DNA of 64,000 nt from Natrinema pallidum DSM 3751. GTDB lineage: Archaea; Halobacteriota; Halobacteria; Halobacteriales; Natrialbaceae. Where the stretch lies: the NCBI RefSeq assembly GCF_000337615.1, contig NZ_AOII01000107.1, forward strand, positions 2,354 through 66,353. Reading direction: 5' to 3'. A program made the position numbers and the translations under genes. The notes below the pieces were generated by a model. It had not been told where the DNA came from, did not search any database, and saw nothing but the letters and a program-made list of their open reading frames with translations. Each line of letters begins with the position of its first letter. The stretch's first letter is position 1. This document shows, one piece after another, positions 42,575 through 52,244 of this stretch.

Positions 42575-42988
42575 GTGGAAATATCTGAAAAGCTGCTGTG
42601 TCTGTTCAGTACGGACGTTTCGGAAGAGGAGGATCGTTACGTCATCGAAGTACCACGTCAGGAGGTCGAGACCGGCGATATCGACCCGGGCGAGGTCTAT
42701 CGCGTTGCGCTCATCTCGCGCGAAGACGAAGAGACGAGCGACGACGACGGTTCGGCGGCGACCGCGCCACAGAGCGCTCCGTCCGAGCCACAGCCGCCGG
42801 TCGACTCCGGCGAAACGCGCTACGTCGAGATCGAAGACATCGGCAAGCAGGGTGACGGGATCGCCCGCGTCGAGCGCGGCTACGTCATCATCGTTCCCGG
42901 GGCCGACGTCGGCGAGCGCGTCAAGATCGAGGTCACCGAGGTCAAATCGAACTTCGCTGTCGGCGATATCATCGAAGATACGTTCTAG
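42575..42988 (+). CDS. TRAM domain protein
   Basis: A 137-residue protein with a C-terminal TRAM domain (residues 78-137: RYVEIEDIGKQGDGIARVER, GYVIIVPGADVGERVKIEVT). The N-terminal half is acidic with a low-complexity linker of Ser/Ala/Pro. TRAM domains bind RNA, and small archaeal TRAM proteins act like cold-shock RNA chaperones. It starts with GTG; no ATG gives the same N-terminus EISEKLLCLFSTDVSEEED. TTCTATTATGG about 35-45 nt upstream is a likely TATA box, so a short leader is expected. Confidence 0.85.
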   Translation: MEISEKLLCLFSTDVSEEEDRYVIEVPRQEVETGDIDPGEVYRVALISREDEETSDDDGSAATAPQSAPSEPQPPVDSGETRYVEIEDIGKQGDGIARVERGYVIIVPGADVGERVKIEVTEVKSNFAVGDIIEDTF

Positions 42989-43160
42989 CGCGGCCTTTTT
43001 GCGTCCGGGTCGGCGACGCCGACCTCGCGCAAACCCGTGACGAGAAGGGGCGGGTACGAGCACCGTCTCCGCCCGGCGATCTCAGTTACCTCTGCCCTTC
43101 CGAGCAGTAGCTGCCGAACTGCTACTCCGACAGCGTGATCGATGTCGTCAGTTGTACCCC

Positions 43161-43871
43161 TCACTCAGTTTCCTCGAGCGGCGTCCCGTCGACCCGCTTT
43201 GCTCCTTCGGAATCGTGGACGACGATCTCGCCGGGGCTGGGGTCGGCGGGCGCGTACTCGTCTCTGACGGCGATGGCCTCCTCGAGTTCCCGCACGGCTC
43301 GTTCCTTCAGCGCTCGAGCCAGTGCCTCGGCGTCGTCCCGGGAGATATCGCGGCCGAGCCCGTCACACTCGTGGGCGCGGAGGACGCCGTCCTCGTCGCC
43401 GGCGTCGTGTTCCGCGTCCAGCGCAACGCTGTCGACGGCCTCGCCCATCGGTTGGCTGGTGCCGTCGAGTGCGATACTGAACGGGTAGGTCCGACAGATC
43501 AACGGGCGGTCGTCGTGAGCGGTACAAGCTCCCGTCCCCGCCTCGTCTTCCTCGTAAAAGGTACAGTCGCCACAGCCGTCAGTCTGCAGTGCCCACTCGA
43601 AGGTCTCGCCCTCGAGTCCGTCGTCACCCGCCGAGAGCCCGTATGGCATGGGCCGAGCGATGTCACGCCAGTCGTAGTCGTCGTCCTGCTTGCTTTCCTC
43701 GAGCGCGCGCACTTCGTCGGGAAAGACGGTCGCCGTGTGATCGTCCTCGGCGTCGGCCTTGCAGCAGGCTCCACAGCGAGTACACTCGAAGCCGATCGAT
43801 TCGATCGCGTCCGCGAGGTCGGCAACGGACAGTTGGCGGGCGTCCTCGAGTTCGGCGTCGAGCGATTGCAC
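43161..43871 (-). CDS. YkgJ-type cysteine cluster protein
   Basis: A 236-residue protein of the YkgJ family. Its metal cluster motif begins FECTRCGACC (about residues 28-37) and continues with CGDCTFY and DRPLICRTYPF. The family is thought to bind zinc or an iron-sulfur cluster; the function is unknown. The first 25 residues are helical and the C-terminal 70 are acidic. It lies 30 nt after the MBL-hydrolase gene on the same strand and may be in its operon. Confidence 0.86.
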   Translation of the reverse strand: MQSLDAELEDARQLSVADLADAIESIGFECTRCGACCKADAEDDHTATVFPDEVRALEESKQDDDYDWRDIARPMPYGLSAGDDGLEGETFEWALQTDGCGDCTFYEEDEAGTGACTAHDDRPLICRTYPFSIALDGTSQPMGEAVDSVALDAEHDAGDEDGVLRAHECDGLGRDISRDDAEALARALKERAVRELEEAIAVRDEYAPADPSPGEIVVHDSEGAKRVDGTPLEETE

Positions 43872-43901
43872 GCTCGGGGGGAGGGGGCCGACGCGGAAAA
43901 G

Positions 43902-44744
43902 TCAGTCGCCCTCGGGCGGGGTCGCCCGGTCGCCGTCCCACGCGATACGACCTTCGACGGCGAGTTTCTCGAGGTGGGCGCGGACCGTCGCCCGCGCGAG
44001 GTCGCGCACGCCGGAGAGATCCTTCTCGTACGCTCCGTCGAGGATTTCGCCGATCGTCTCGGCACCGTCGGTGACGGCCTCGAGCACCCGTTGTTCGCGG
44101 TCGGCCCGGTGGGAGAGCAGTCGTTCGAGGGTCGCTCGAGGGGCGTCGATTTCGGGACCGTGGCCCGGATATAGTACGGGCGGGTCCATCGCCCAGAGCC
44201 GACGCAGCGTCGTCACGTACGCGCGCATGTCGCCTTCGGGTGCGCCGACGACGACGCTCCCCTCGCGGACGGCACAGTCGCCACACAGGATCGGGCCGGT
44301 GCGGCCGGCCGCGATCGCGATGTGATCCGGCGCGTGGCCCGGAGCGTCGAGGAGTCGAACGTGCTCGTCGCCGAGTGGGATCGTCGTCCCCGGTGCGAAC
44401 GTCCGATCGGGGGCCAGACCCGTCGCGTCTCGAAACCGATCGACGCGCCCGTCACGCGCCCAGACGGTCGCACCGGTCTCGGCCGCGTAGGCGTCGACGG
44501 CACCGACGTGATCGGGATGGGTGTGGGTGACGAGGACGTGGTCGACGGCTTGCTCCCGGACCGCGCGGTCGAGGGCATCGGTTCGGGCTGCCGGATCGAC
44601 GAGGATGGCCGATTCGGGGTCGGATTCGCGACCATCCCGGTCGTCGTTCGGCGACGAGCCCGTCGGCTCCCGAAGCAGGTAGGCGTTGGTCTCGCCGGTC
44701 GGCGCGCGCGTCGCAACCGGGACGGACCACCGAGTGACATCCAT
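43902..44744 (-). CDS. MBL-fold metallo-hydrolase (LACTB2-like)
   Basis: A 280-residue metallo-beta-lactamase fold protein. The metal motif HTHPDHVGAVDAY (about residues 73-85), LDAPGHAPDHIAI, CGDCAV and YPGHGPEI are in normal order. The C-terminal 75 residues form a small helical domain (LERLLSHRADREQRVLEAVT) seen in LACTB2-like enzymes, which are hydrolases or endoribonucleases. An insertion rich in Asp/Arg/Ser lies near residue 32. The substrate is unknown. Confidence 0.88.
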   Translation of the reverse strand: MDVTRWSVPVATRAPTGETNAYLLREPTGSSPNDDRDGRESDPESAILVDPAARTDALDRAVREQAVDHVLVTHTHPDHVGAVDAYAAETGATVWARDGRVDRFRDATGLAPDRTFAPGTTIPLGDEHVRLLDAPGHAPDHIAIAAGRTGPILCGDCAVREGSVVVGAPEGDMRAYVTTLRRLWAMDPPVLYPGHGPEIDAPRATLERLLSHRADREQRVLEAVTDGAETIGEILDGAYEKDLSGVRDLARATVRAHLEKLAVEGRIAWDGDRATPPEGD

Positions 44745-44840
44745 GTCCGGACGGTGCGACCGAGCGGAAAAAGGCGTATCGACGGACGGCCGGTGTGCGG
44801 TTCCACCTCCCCCACGTGGTAGCGACCCGCGCCGATCGAA

Positions 44841-45122
44841 TCAGTGGTTGAGGAAGTAGACCTGCTTGCGGGCGTCTCGGAAACTGTACCTCGAGCCGAC
44901 GAGTCCGACGTCCTCGAGTCGGTTGAGCGCGTAGCGAACGGTGCGGTCGGGAAGCAGCGATTCCTCGGCGAGTTGGCCCTGCGAGAGCGGCGACTCGGTC
45001 TCGAGGACTTTCGCGACGAGTTTGGCACTCGGTGGGAGATCACGGAGGCGGTCGCGGTACTCGTCCTCGGAAAGGGTTTCCTCGGCGGCAGCGCCACGGT
45101 TCTCGGCTGTACTCGTGCTCAT
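44841..45122 (-). CDS. Small winged-helix transcriptional regulator
   Basis: A 93-residue DNA-binding protein. After 20 disordered residues the winged helix runs LPPSAKLVAKVLETESPLSQ, GQLAEESLLPDRTVRYALNR, then the wing LVGSRYSFRDARKQVYFLNH. This is the common haloarchaeal MarR/TrmB-like single-domain regulator. Its targets are unknown. AT-rich sequence beyond 45165 (ATATAGGG and CTTATAC on the minus strand) supplies candidate TATA boxes. Confidence 0.82.
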   Translation of the reverse strand: MSTSTAENRGAAAEETLSEDEYRDRLRDLPPSAKLVAKVLETESPLSQGQLAEESLLPDRTVRYALNRLEDVGLVGSRYSFRDARKQVYFLNH

Positions 45123-45344
45123 ACCTACGTCAGCGGAATCGTCAGTGGTAAACCTTCCCTATATGTGGATACGAACAATGCAGTTTGTATAAGGCATAGA
45201 GTACTGTATTAACACACTAATATTTCGGCGCGTTTCCGGTGTCGATCGGTCCGTGAACGCGGCGACGGCGGGCGACGAACCGGCCGCCCTGGTCGGCGGA
45301 CTCCAGTATCGTTTTATCCCATCGCAACAGTAGATTCGCCCAGT

Positions 45345-46052
45345 GTGAAAGGACAGGAGTGGTACCAAGCCGACGACATCGCCGAGGAATACGACGACAA
45401 GCGGTTCTCCCAGGGTGGCCAACTGATCGACCGCCGGGAGAAGGAGGCCGTCCTTGAGGCCATCATGCCGGTCGAGGACCGGAAGGTCCTCGAAATCGCC
45501 TGTGGTACCGGGCGATTTACCGTCATGCTGGCCCATCAGGGGGCCGACGTCGTCGGACTCGATATCTCGGCAGCGATGTTACAGCAGGGACGCCGGAAGG
45601 CGAAAAACGCCGACCTCGCGGGGACGATCGAGTTCCTCCGCGGTGACGCCGGGCGGCTGCCGTTTCCGGACGATCACTTCGATACCGTGGTCGCGATGCG
45701 GTTCTTCCATCTCGCGGACGATCCCAAGGCGTTCTTGGAGGAAATGCGACGGGTCTCTCGCGATCAGATCGTCTTCGATACGTTCAATCGGTTTTCGACG
45801 CGCAGCGTCTACAACTGGGCGCTTCCGATGGGGTCGCGACTCTACTCGACGAGCGAGGTCGCGGTCCTCCTCGCGAAGACCGATCTCACCCTCGTCGATG
45901 TCGAGGACGACTTCCTCCTCCCGTACGGCCTGTATCGGTCGATCCCCAACGGCCTCGCGTCCCCGCTTCGCGCACTCGACAAGGCGGTCGGCGAACTCCC
46001 GGTCACCGACCACTTCGCGTCGGTGTCGTACTGGAACGCACGCGTTCGCTGA
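45345..46052 (+). CDS. Class I SAM-dependent methyltransferase
   Basis: A 235-residue Rossmann-fold methyltransferase. SAM-binding motif I is VLEIACGTGRFTVML, followed by GADVVGLDISAAML, then FLRGDAGRLPFPDDHFDTVV. The substrate is unknown. It starts at GTG with TTTTATCC about 28 nt before (leaderless). The glycosyltransferase 53 nt downstream has its own TATA box, but the pair may act in one pathway such as cell-surface glycan modification; that is only inferred from adjacency. Confidence 0.88.
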   Translation: MKGQEWYQADDIAEEYDDKRFSQGGQLIDRREKEAVLEAIMPVEDRKVLEIACGTGRFTVMLAHQGADVVGLDISAAMLQQGRRKAKNADLAGTIEFLRGDAGRLPFPDDHFDTVVAMRFFHLADDPKAFLEEMRRVSRDQIVFDTFNRFSTRSVYNWALPMGSRLYSTSEVAVLLAKTDLTLVDVEDDFLLPYGLYRSIPNGLASPLRALDKAVGELPVTDHFASVSYWNARVR

Positions 46053-46105
46053 CCGAACCGAGTGAAATCCCATCTATTTACTATCAGGGGTCCCTATCGG
46101 GCAGT

Positions 46106-47005
46106 ATGAAGCTCTCGGTAGTCGTCTCGACGCTCAACGACCGGGAGCGATTGCTGTCGTGTCTCGACGCCCTCGCGGCGCGGACGCCGTCGTCGACGGA
46201 GGTCATCGTCGTCAACGGCCCCTCTTCGGACGGGACGACCGGCGTCGTCCGAGAGCGCGACGATGTCGACGTCCTGGTCGAAATCTCCGAACGGAACCCC
46301 GGCGTCTCCCGCAACGCCGGCTTCGAACTCGCGACGGGGGACGTCATCGCCTTCCTCGACGGTGAGTACGCCATCGACCACAGCTGGTATTCCGCCATCG
46401 ACGAGTCGCTGGCCGACGAAACGGCCGTCGTCACCGGCCCCGTCACCGGCGGCCCCGTCGGGACCGATCTCCAGTCACCGCGGCGGGTCGCGGGGCAGCC
46501 CGTCACCCTCTTTCACGGCGACAACGTCGCGTTCGAGCGCTCCGTTCTCGAGTCCTTGGACGGGTTCGACGAGTATCTCGAGGACGGGAGCGAGCGCGAT
46601 TGCGCCCACCGCGTGGCCGGCCTCGGCCACGACGTGTCGTGGTCCGCGACGATGGCCGTTCGGTGTGAGATCGGGACGGACGGCGGCCGGGCCGACCCCG
46701 ACTGGGGGACGACCTACCGGTCGCTGTCCTACCGGCTCGCGAAGAATTACGGGCCGCGACCGACCGTCCTCGCTCGAGCCGTCGGGAGCGCACTGTGCGA
46801 CGGCGGCAGCGGCGTTCGCCGGCTGGTCTCCGGCGAGGCCACGCCGACGGGGTGGGTCTCGGACGGCACCGATGTCGTGACGAACATTACGCGCGGGCTC
46901 TGGGACGGCGTTCGTGCCCGGTATACCGATCGCTCGAGTCAGCGCAACCCGAACGGGCTCTCGAAGCGTCACGACCGAGCGGTCCGGGTTTACGACCGAC
47001 GCTAA
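46106..47005 (+). CDS. Glycosyltransferase family 2
   Basis: A 299-residue GT-A fold glycosyltransferase. The nucleotide-sugar domain starts MKLSVVVSTLNDRERLLSCL. EVIVVNGPSSDGTTG and NPGVSRNAGFELATGDVIAF then give FLDGE, where other GT2 enzymes have DxD. GFDEYLEDGSERDCAHRV holds the catalytic ED-like pair. The C-terminal 100 residues are unlike well-known subfamilies. ATTTACTATC about 25-34 nt upstream is a good TATA box. The acceptor is probably a lipid or protein glycan. Confidence 0.86.
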   Translation: MKLSVVVSTLNDRERLLSCLDALAARTPSSTEVIVVNGPSSDGTTGVVRERDDVDVLVEISERNPGVSRNAGFELATGDVIAFLDGEYAIDHSWYSAIDESLADETAVVTGPVTGGPVGTDLQSPRRVAGQPVTLFHGDNVAFERSVLESLDGFDEYLEDGSERDCAHRVAGLGHDVSWSATMAVRCEIGTDGGRADPDWGTTYRSLSYRLAKNYGPRPTVLARAVGSALCDGGSGVRRLVSGEATPTGWVSDGTDVVTNITRGLWDGVRARYTDRSSQRNPNGLSKRHDRAVRVYDRR

Positions 47006-47140
47006 TCCTGCGGTTCGATGTCGGAGCCCGACCGGACGCGCGGTGTCTCTTCTCACAGGCCACCAGCCAGCCGCTCCCGATCGATCCCCGTGAGGGGCGG
47101 ACTCGCGATGTCGGTCGGCCCGCCATCACCGACGCTTCCG

Positions 47141-48124
47141 CTACAACCGATCCGGCGCGAGCGCGTCGATCGTCGTCTCCGCGACCGCGTTCGAGGCCGG
47201 TTCCGGAACCACGACGATCGGGTGATCGATTCCGGTCTCGGCGACGAGCGTCCGGAGCCGATCGCGGGCCTCGGCGGGCGGTCCGGCGACGCCGAGATCA
47301 GCGACCATCTCGTCGGTGACGGCGCTTACGGCCGCGCTCCGCTCGCCGTCGCGCCACGCCTCGGCGATCCGGTCCGCCTCGTCCGGGAACTCGGTCGCGA
47401 CCGCTCTGCGATACCCCTCGCCGCTCCCGACGTAGTACGCGACGTGTCGCCGCAGCGTGTCACGGGCCTCGGTCGGGTCCGCACTGACCGCCGCGGGCAC
47501 GTAGGGCGCGATCGTGATGTCGCCCGGATCGCGGTCGCGTTCCCGCGCGGCCGTCGCGACCTCTTCGAACGCGTCCTCGAGCCGCGAAAACGGGATATTG
47601 TGCGGGATCCAGCCGTCACAAAGCCGGCCGACGACGCGGCGATTCGCCGGCCCGAGTCCGGCGTGGTAGATCGGGACCGAGCTCTCGATCGACGGGAACG
47701 CCGCTGCCTCGAGCAGTTCGCCGTCGTAGTCGACCGGCTCGCCGGTCCCCGCGGTGAACGCGCGCAGCAGTTCGATCGTCTCGTGAGCGCGCCGTACCGG
47801 CCGGTCGAACGCCATCCCGTGGAGGTCCTCGACCGCCGCGGCCGTGCTCGTGCCGAGGCCGAGCGTGAACCGCCCGTCGGACGCGTCCTCGAGCGAGGCC
47901 GCCGTCATCGCGAGGACGGCCGGCGACCGGGAGTAGACGTTCAGGATCGCGGTCCCGATTTCGATCTCCTCGGTCCGACAGGCCATTTCGGTGGCCTGGA
48001 CGACGCCGCTGGCACCCCAGAGCTCGCCGACCCAGACCGCGTCGTACCCCTGCGATTCGGCGCGGACGGCGACGTCCGCGAGGTCCACGTCGCCGAAGGC
48101 CGTGACCATGAGTCCAACGTCCAT
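47141..48124 (-). CDS. LLM-class flavin-dependent oxidoreductase (F420/FMN type)
   Basis: A 327-residue luciferase-like monooxygenase superfamily enzyme, resembling F420-dependent methylene-tetrahydromethanopterin reductase-type proteins. GYDAVWVGELWG, EIEIGTAILNVYSRSPAVLA and GRFTLGLGTS are typical of the barrel. The late GPPAEARDRLRTLVAETGID is the usual C-terminal motif. F420 or FMN could be the cofactor. GGGAGGCGC before the ATG serves as a ribosome binding site; nine upstream codons of the frame are rejected. Confidence 0.87.
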   Translation of the reverse strand: MDVGLMVTAFGDVDLADVAVRAESQGYDAVWVGELWGASGVVQATEMACRTEEIEIGTAILNVYSRSPAVLAMTAASLEDASDGRFTLGLGTSTAAAVEDLHGMAFDRPVRRAHETIELLRAFTAGTGEPVDYDGELLEAAAFPSIESSVPIYHAGLGPANRRVVGRLCDGWIPHNIPFSRLEDAFEEVATAARERDRDPGDITIAPYVPAAVSADPTEARDTLRRHVAYYVGSGEGYRRAVATEFPDEADRIAEAWRDGERSAAVSAVTDEMVADLGVAGPPAEARDRLRTLVAETGIDHPIVVVPEPASNAVAETTIDALAPDRL

Positions 48125-48283
48125 GCGCCTCCCGTTGTGCTCCAGTGACAAAAATCGACGCCTCGGTCGGGTCGCGCACTCCGGCCGATTACCGGCTACG
48201 AACGGCCCTCCCGCCCCGTCACTCGTGTTCGGCGTCCGTCCCGAGGGTGGTTCGAAACCCTGTCGGTGACATCTGTGCTCCTC

Positions 48284-49891
48284 TCATGCCCCGCGACCGT
48301 CGAAGACGACCTCGCCGTCGACGAGCGTCATCGCGACGTCGATCTCGTCGATCCGATCCGAACGCTCCCACGGCGACGCCTCGAGCACGACCAGATCGGC
48401 GCGCTTGCCGGATTCGACCGTCCCGAGTCGGTCGTCGTCGAAGCCGGCGACGGCTGCACCCCGCGTGTACGCTCGCAGCGCCTCGGTGACCGAGAGCCGC
48501 TGTCGGTCCGTCGGCGCGTTCACTGCGTGGTGGACTCCCAACAGCGGGTCCAACGGCATGCAGTCCGAGCCGAACGCGAGGGGGACACCCGCATCGAGCA
48601 CCCGGCGGAACCGGTTCGTCCGCTCGCGTCGCTCCGTGCCGAGACACCGGTCGTAGAGCCCGCCCTCGGCGGCCCAGCGATGGAAGTTCGGCTGCATCGA
48701 GGCGACGATCCCCGTCTCGGCCATGCGCTCGAGGTGGTCGTTGGTCGCCAGTTCCGCGTGCTCGATCCGGTGGCGCGAGCCGCCGGGATCCGCGGTCGAC
48801 TCGAGGATCGACAGCGTCTCCGCGATCGCTTCGTCGCCGATGGCATGGACACAGACCTGATACCCTTCGCCGTCGGCGCGGTCGACGAGGGTGGAAAGCG
48901 CGTCGGGGTCGACGACCCACTGCCCGCGGTCGCCGTCGGGTGCGGGCGTATCGTCTTCACGACTGGCATCGTCTGTAGCGTCCCGGTCTCCGTCTGCGTC
49001 CGCGTACGGCTCCCGAAGCCTCGCCGTCCGACTCCCGAAACTCCCGTCCGAGAAGGATTTGATCGCCCCGGTCCGGACCCGTTCGCCGCCGTCGTTCGTC
49101 CCGACGCCGATGTCGACGAGCGCCTCGAGGTGGTCGCTCCAGTAGTCGATCCGGACGCGCAGGGGAAGGTCGCCGTCGGCGGCCATCTCGCGGTAGGTCC
49201 GCGGGGCGACCGAACCCCGAACCTTGTCGTGGACGCCGGTGACGCCGCGTTCGACCGCGTACTCCGTCGCGGCCGCGAGCACTGTCCGCATCTCCTCGCG
49301 GTCGGCCGTGAGCCCCGTCCTGACCGCCTCGGCGGCGTCCTCGACGGCGACCCCGGTCGGCTCGCCGCCCTCGGTCCGGAGGTCGGAGTCGGGCAGGTCG
49401 TCGGCGAGGCGCTCGAGCGCGACCGTGTTCAGCGAGGCGGTGTGTAGATCGACCCGCATCGCGACGACCGGCCGATCCTCGCTGACGCGGTCGAGGGCCG
49501 CCCGTGTCAGCGGCGTCGACCGTGCGTCGGTCCATTCGCTTTCGTCGTAGCCGAATCCGAGAATCCACTCGCGGGCCGGGTCACGCGCGGCCTGCTCGCG
49601 GAGCAGTCGCACACACTCGTCGGGACCGTCGGCGTCCGAGAGATCGGCGTGGACGAGGTGTTGCCCCAGTTGCTCCATGTGCGTGTGCGCGTCGATGAAT
49701 CCCGGGAGGACGACCCGCCCGCCGCAGTCGATCACGTCGGTTTCGACGCCCGCGAGGAACGTGACCTCGGACGGTCTCCCGAGACGGACGATCTCGCCGT
49801 CGCGGATCGCGACTGCGTCGGCGACGGTATCAGGCTCGGTGAGCGTGTGGACCTCCACGTCGACCAGCAGGCGATCAGCGGCCGCAGTCAT
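48284..49891 (-). CDS. Amidohydrolase family protein (YtcJ/NfdA-like)
   Basis: A 535-residue metal-dependent amidohydrolase. Metal-binding GFIDAHTHMEQLG comes after a small beta-sandwich. DYWSDHLEALVD, GAIKSFSDGSFGSRTA, CVHAIGDEAI, HRIEHAEL and AFGSDCMPLDPLLG follow in the order seen in YtcJ-type proteins (exoenzyme-like amidohydrolases, N-substituted formamide deformylase relatives). A loop rich in Asp around residue 310 is probably a halophilic insertion. Substrate unknown. It lies 160 nt upstream of the LLM-type gene on the same strand. Confidence 0.88.
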   Translation of the reverse strand: MTAAADRLLVDVEVHTLTEPDTVADAVAIRDGEIVRLGRPSEVTFLAGVETDVIDCGGRVVLPGFIDAHTHMEQLGQHLVHADLSDADGPDECVRLLREQAARDPAREWILGFGYDESEWTDARSTPLTRAALDRVSEDRPVVAMRVDLHTASLNTVALERLADDLPDSDLRTEGGEPTGVAVEDAAEAVRTGLTADREEMRTVLAAATEYAVERGVTGVHDKVRGSVAPRTYREMAADGDLPLRVRIDYWSDHLEALVDIGVGTNDGGERVRTGAIKSFSDGSFGSRTARLREPYADADGDRDATDDASREDDTPAPDGDRGQWVVDPDALSTLVDRADGEGYQVCVHAIGDEAIAETLSILESTADPGGSRHRIEHAELATNDHLERMAETGIVASMQPNFHRWAAEGGLYDRCLGTERRERTNRFRRVLDAGVPLAFGSDCMPLDPLLGVHHAVNAPTDRQRLSVTEALRAYTRGAAVAGFDDDRLGTVESGKRADLVVLEASPWERSDRIDEIDVAMTLVDGEVVFDGRGA

Positions 49892-50056
49892 GCGAAAGTG
49901 CCGGCGGGCGAGCGACAAAACAGTTCCGTCCTCGCACGGATCGCGCGCCCGTCGGGAGCAGTAGGGTTCGCCAAACAGCCCACTCGAGCGCGTACGACGG
50001 GCTTACGGCCCCCGCTCGAGCGCAAGGTTGACTTGGCCGTCAGTTGACCGGCCCGT

Positions 50057-50446
50057 ATGATCGATCGCGAAGGCCGCGTCATCTTCGGCTCGTTGCTTCT
50101 GGTCGTCCTGTCACTCGCCGGATCGATCGCCGTGGAGCGCCAGTTCGGAGTCGCGATCTGGGACCGACCGCTCCTCGCGTTCCTCCTGTTCGCCGGCGTC
50201 GCCGTGGCGGTGCCGCAATTGTACCTCGCGGCCACCGACGACACCGAGGCTCGGTTCCGGAGCAGGGTCCGGTTCGCTGCGGTCGCGACGGCGACGCTCG
50301 CGATCGTGTTCGCCGCCGATGCGGACGGGGGTCGCCATCTGGTGATCGCCCTACTCGGAACCGGTTCGATCGTCGCGCTCGTCTGTTACGAGGTGGTGGC
50401 GGACTATCGCACGCCGAGCGACGACTCCGTGACGGGAGTTCCGTAA
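50057..50446 (+). CDS. Four-helix membrane protein, unknown function
   Basis: A 129-residue protein with four predicted transmembrane segments (FGSLLLVVLSLAGSIAV, LLAFLLFAGVAVAVPQLYLA, FAAVATATLAIVFAA, LVIALLGTGSIVALVCYEVV). No motif is recognised. It lies upstream of hmgA on the same strand with about 80 nt between, but a separate TATA position for hmgA (GCAACTGTTAGG) makes co-transcription uncertain. Similar small proteins are common in haloarchaea without assigned role. Confidence 0.62.
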   Translation: MIDREGRVIFGSLLLVVLSLAGSIAVERQFGVAIWDRPLLAFLLFAGVAVAVPQLYLAATDDTEARFRSRVRFAAVATATLAIVFAADADGGRHLVIALLGTGSIVALVCYEVVADYRTPSDDSVTGVP

Positions 50447-50528
50447 CCGCCGCAATGCCGTCACCGTGACCGTGGGCTTCCCGTGGCAATCAGCAACTGT
50501 TAGGACCCACCACCCTCTTGGCCCATCC

Positions 50529-51755
50529 ATGACGGACCCCGAGGACCTCGCCGAGCGGGTACGCGAGGGCGACCTTCGCATTCACGAACTCGAGGAGCAC
50601 GCCGACTACGACACCGCAGCCCACGCACGCCGGTTGCTCGTCGAACGCGAGACGGGAACCGAACTCGAGGCGATCGGCGACTACGCGTTCCCCGCCGAGG
50701 AGGCGGATCCGAACATCGAGAACATGATCGGCGCGGCGCAGGTGCCGATGGGCGTCGTGGGTCCCGTTCCCGTCGCGGGCGGCGCGGCCGACGGCGAGCA
50801 CTACCTGCCGCTCGCGACGACCGAAGGCGCGCTGCTGGCGTCGGTCAACCGCGGCCTCGGCGTGATCCGGTCGGCCGGCGGCGCGGACGCGCGCGTGACG
50901 AAAAACGGGATGACTCGAGCGCCGGTCTTTCGGGTGGCAGGCGTGGCGGAGGCCGCCGAGACGGTCGAGTGGGTCGAGGACGAGTTCGAGACGCTCCGGG
51001 CGGCCGCCGAGTCGACGACCAGCCACGGCGAACTGCTCGATATCGAGCCCTACGTCGTCGGCGACTCCGTCTACCTGCGCTTCGCCTACGACACCAAGGA
51101 CGCGATGGGAATGAACATGGCCACGATCGCCACCGGCGAGGCCTGCGAACTCGTCGAGAGCGAGACGCCAGCCTCCCTCGTCGCGCTCTCGGGGAACCTC
51201 TGTTCGGATAAGAAACCGGCCGCCATCAACGCCGTCGAGGGACGGGGACGCTCCGTGACGGCCGATGCTCTGATCCCCGGCGAACTCGTCGAGGATCGCC
51301 TCCACACGACCGCCGACGCCATCGCCGAGGCCAACACGCGAAAGAACCTGATCGGCAGCGCCAAAGCTGGAAGCCTGGGGTTCAACGCTCACGCCGCCAA
51401 CGTCGTCGGCGCGGCCTTCCTCGCGACCGGCCAGGACGAGGCCCAGGTCGTCGAAGCGGCGAACACGATCACGACCATGGACGCTCGCGAGCGCGAGGAC
51501 GGCACCACCGACCTCTACGCCAGCGTCTCGCTGGCCTCGCTCGAGGTCGGAACCGTCGGCGGCGGCACGAAACTTCCGACCCAGGCCGAGGCACTCGATA
51601 TTCTCGGCCTCCGGGGCGGCGGCGACCCGCCGGGCTCGAACGCCGACGCGCTCGCCGAGATCATCGCCGTCGGCGCGCTCGCCGGCGAACTCTCCCTGCT
51701 CGGCGCGCTCTCTTCGCGACACCTCGCGAGCGCTCACGAGGATTTGGGTCGGTAG
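50529..51755 (+). CDS. hmgA: Hydroxymethylglutaryl-CoA reductase (NADPH)
   Basis: A 408-residue class I HMG-CoA reductase, the key enzyme of the mevalonate pathway that supplies isoprenoids for archaeal lipids. Conserved blocks are ENMIGAAQVPMGVVGP, LATTEGALLASVNRG with the catalytic Glu, DAMGMNMAT, GNLCSDKKPAAIN with the catalytic Lys, GTVGGGT, and the C-terminal SRHLASAHEDLG with the catalytic His. It is cytoplasmic and lacks the eukaryotic membrane domain. The protein is the known target of statins in haloarchaea. ATG chosen at MTDPEDLAERV. Confidence 0.97.
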   Translation: MTDPEDLAERVREGDLRIHELEEHADYDTAAHARRLLVERETGTELEAIGDYAFPAEEADPNIENMIGAAQVPMGVVGPVPVAGGAADGEHYLPLATTEGALLASVNRGLGVIRSAGGADARVTKNGMTRAPVFRVAGVAEAAETVEWVEDEFETLRAAAESTTSHGELLDIEPYVVGDSVYLRFAYDTKDAMGMNMATIATGEACELVESETPASLVALSGNLCSDKKPAAINAVEGRGRSVTADALIPGELVEDRLHTTADAIAEANTRKNLIGSAKAGSLGFNAHAANVVGAAFLATGQDEAQVVEAANTITTMDAREREDGTTDLYASVSLASLEVGTVGGGTKLPTQAEALDILGLRGGGDPPGSNADALAEIIAVGALAGELSLLGALSSRHLASAHEDLGR

Positions 51756-51826
51756 CGTCGACAACTCTGTCTCGCAGACAGCGCATTGCAGTTCGGGTGC
51801 GCTCAGTCAGGCGGGACCGAACCCGG

Positions 51827-52192
51827 TCAGCACTCCGCTGTTGGCTCCCCGGACCCGTCGTCGCGGCGTCGCCTCGTTCTGATCGCGATGTACCCACCCG
51901 ACAGGACGAGCAGTACCAGTCCGAGCGCGACGTGGGCTCCCGTCGATCCGACCAAGACGAGAAGCCACCCGACGGCACCGCCCCCGTGTCCGAGCGTGAG
52001 ATCGTACTGCCCGACGCTCGCGTGGACCGCGGCGAGAGCGGCGAACGTCGCCGCGAGAACCCATGTCGCCCCGACGGTGGCGTCGATTCCGACGACGGTC
52101 TCGCTGACGACTCGTCCGTAGACGAGCAACCCGATCGCGGCCACCAGCCCCGCGCCGACGACAGGTGCCTGGAGGTCGACGGTTTCTGCCAT
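51827..52192 (-). CDS. Small membrane protein, unknown function
   Basis: A 121-residue protein with four hydrophobic helices (VVGAGLVAAIGLLVYG, ATVGATWVLAATFAALAAVH, GAVGWLLVLVGSTGAHVALG, LVLLVLSGGYIAIR) and a charged C-terminal tail. No family is recognised. A His-rich loop (VHASVGQYDLTLGHGG) separates helices two and three. It is convergent with hmgA and lies 52 nt after the zinc-ribbon gene on the same strand. Confidence 0.6.
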   Translation of the reverse strand: MAETVDLQAPVVGAGLVAAIGLLVYGRVVSETVVGIDATVGATWVLAATFAALAAVHASVGQYDLTLGHGGGAVGWLLVLVGSTGAHVALGLVLLVLSGGYIAIRTRRRRDDGSGEPTAEC

Positions 52193-52244
52193 ACCCTACG
52201 GACCCCCCGTGACGGGATAGCCGTGGCGATACGACGCCGACGAC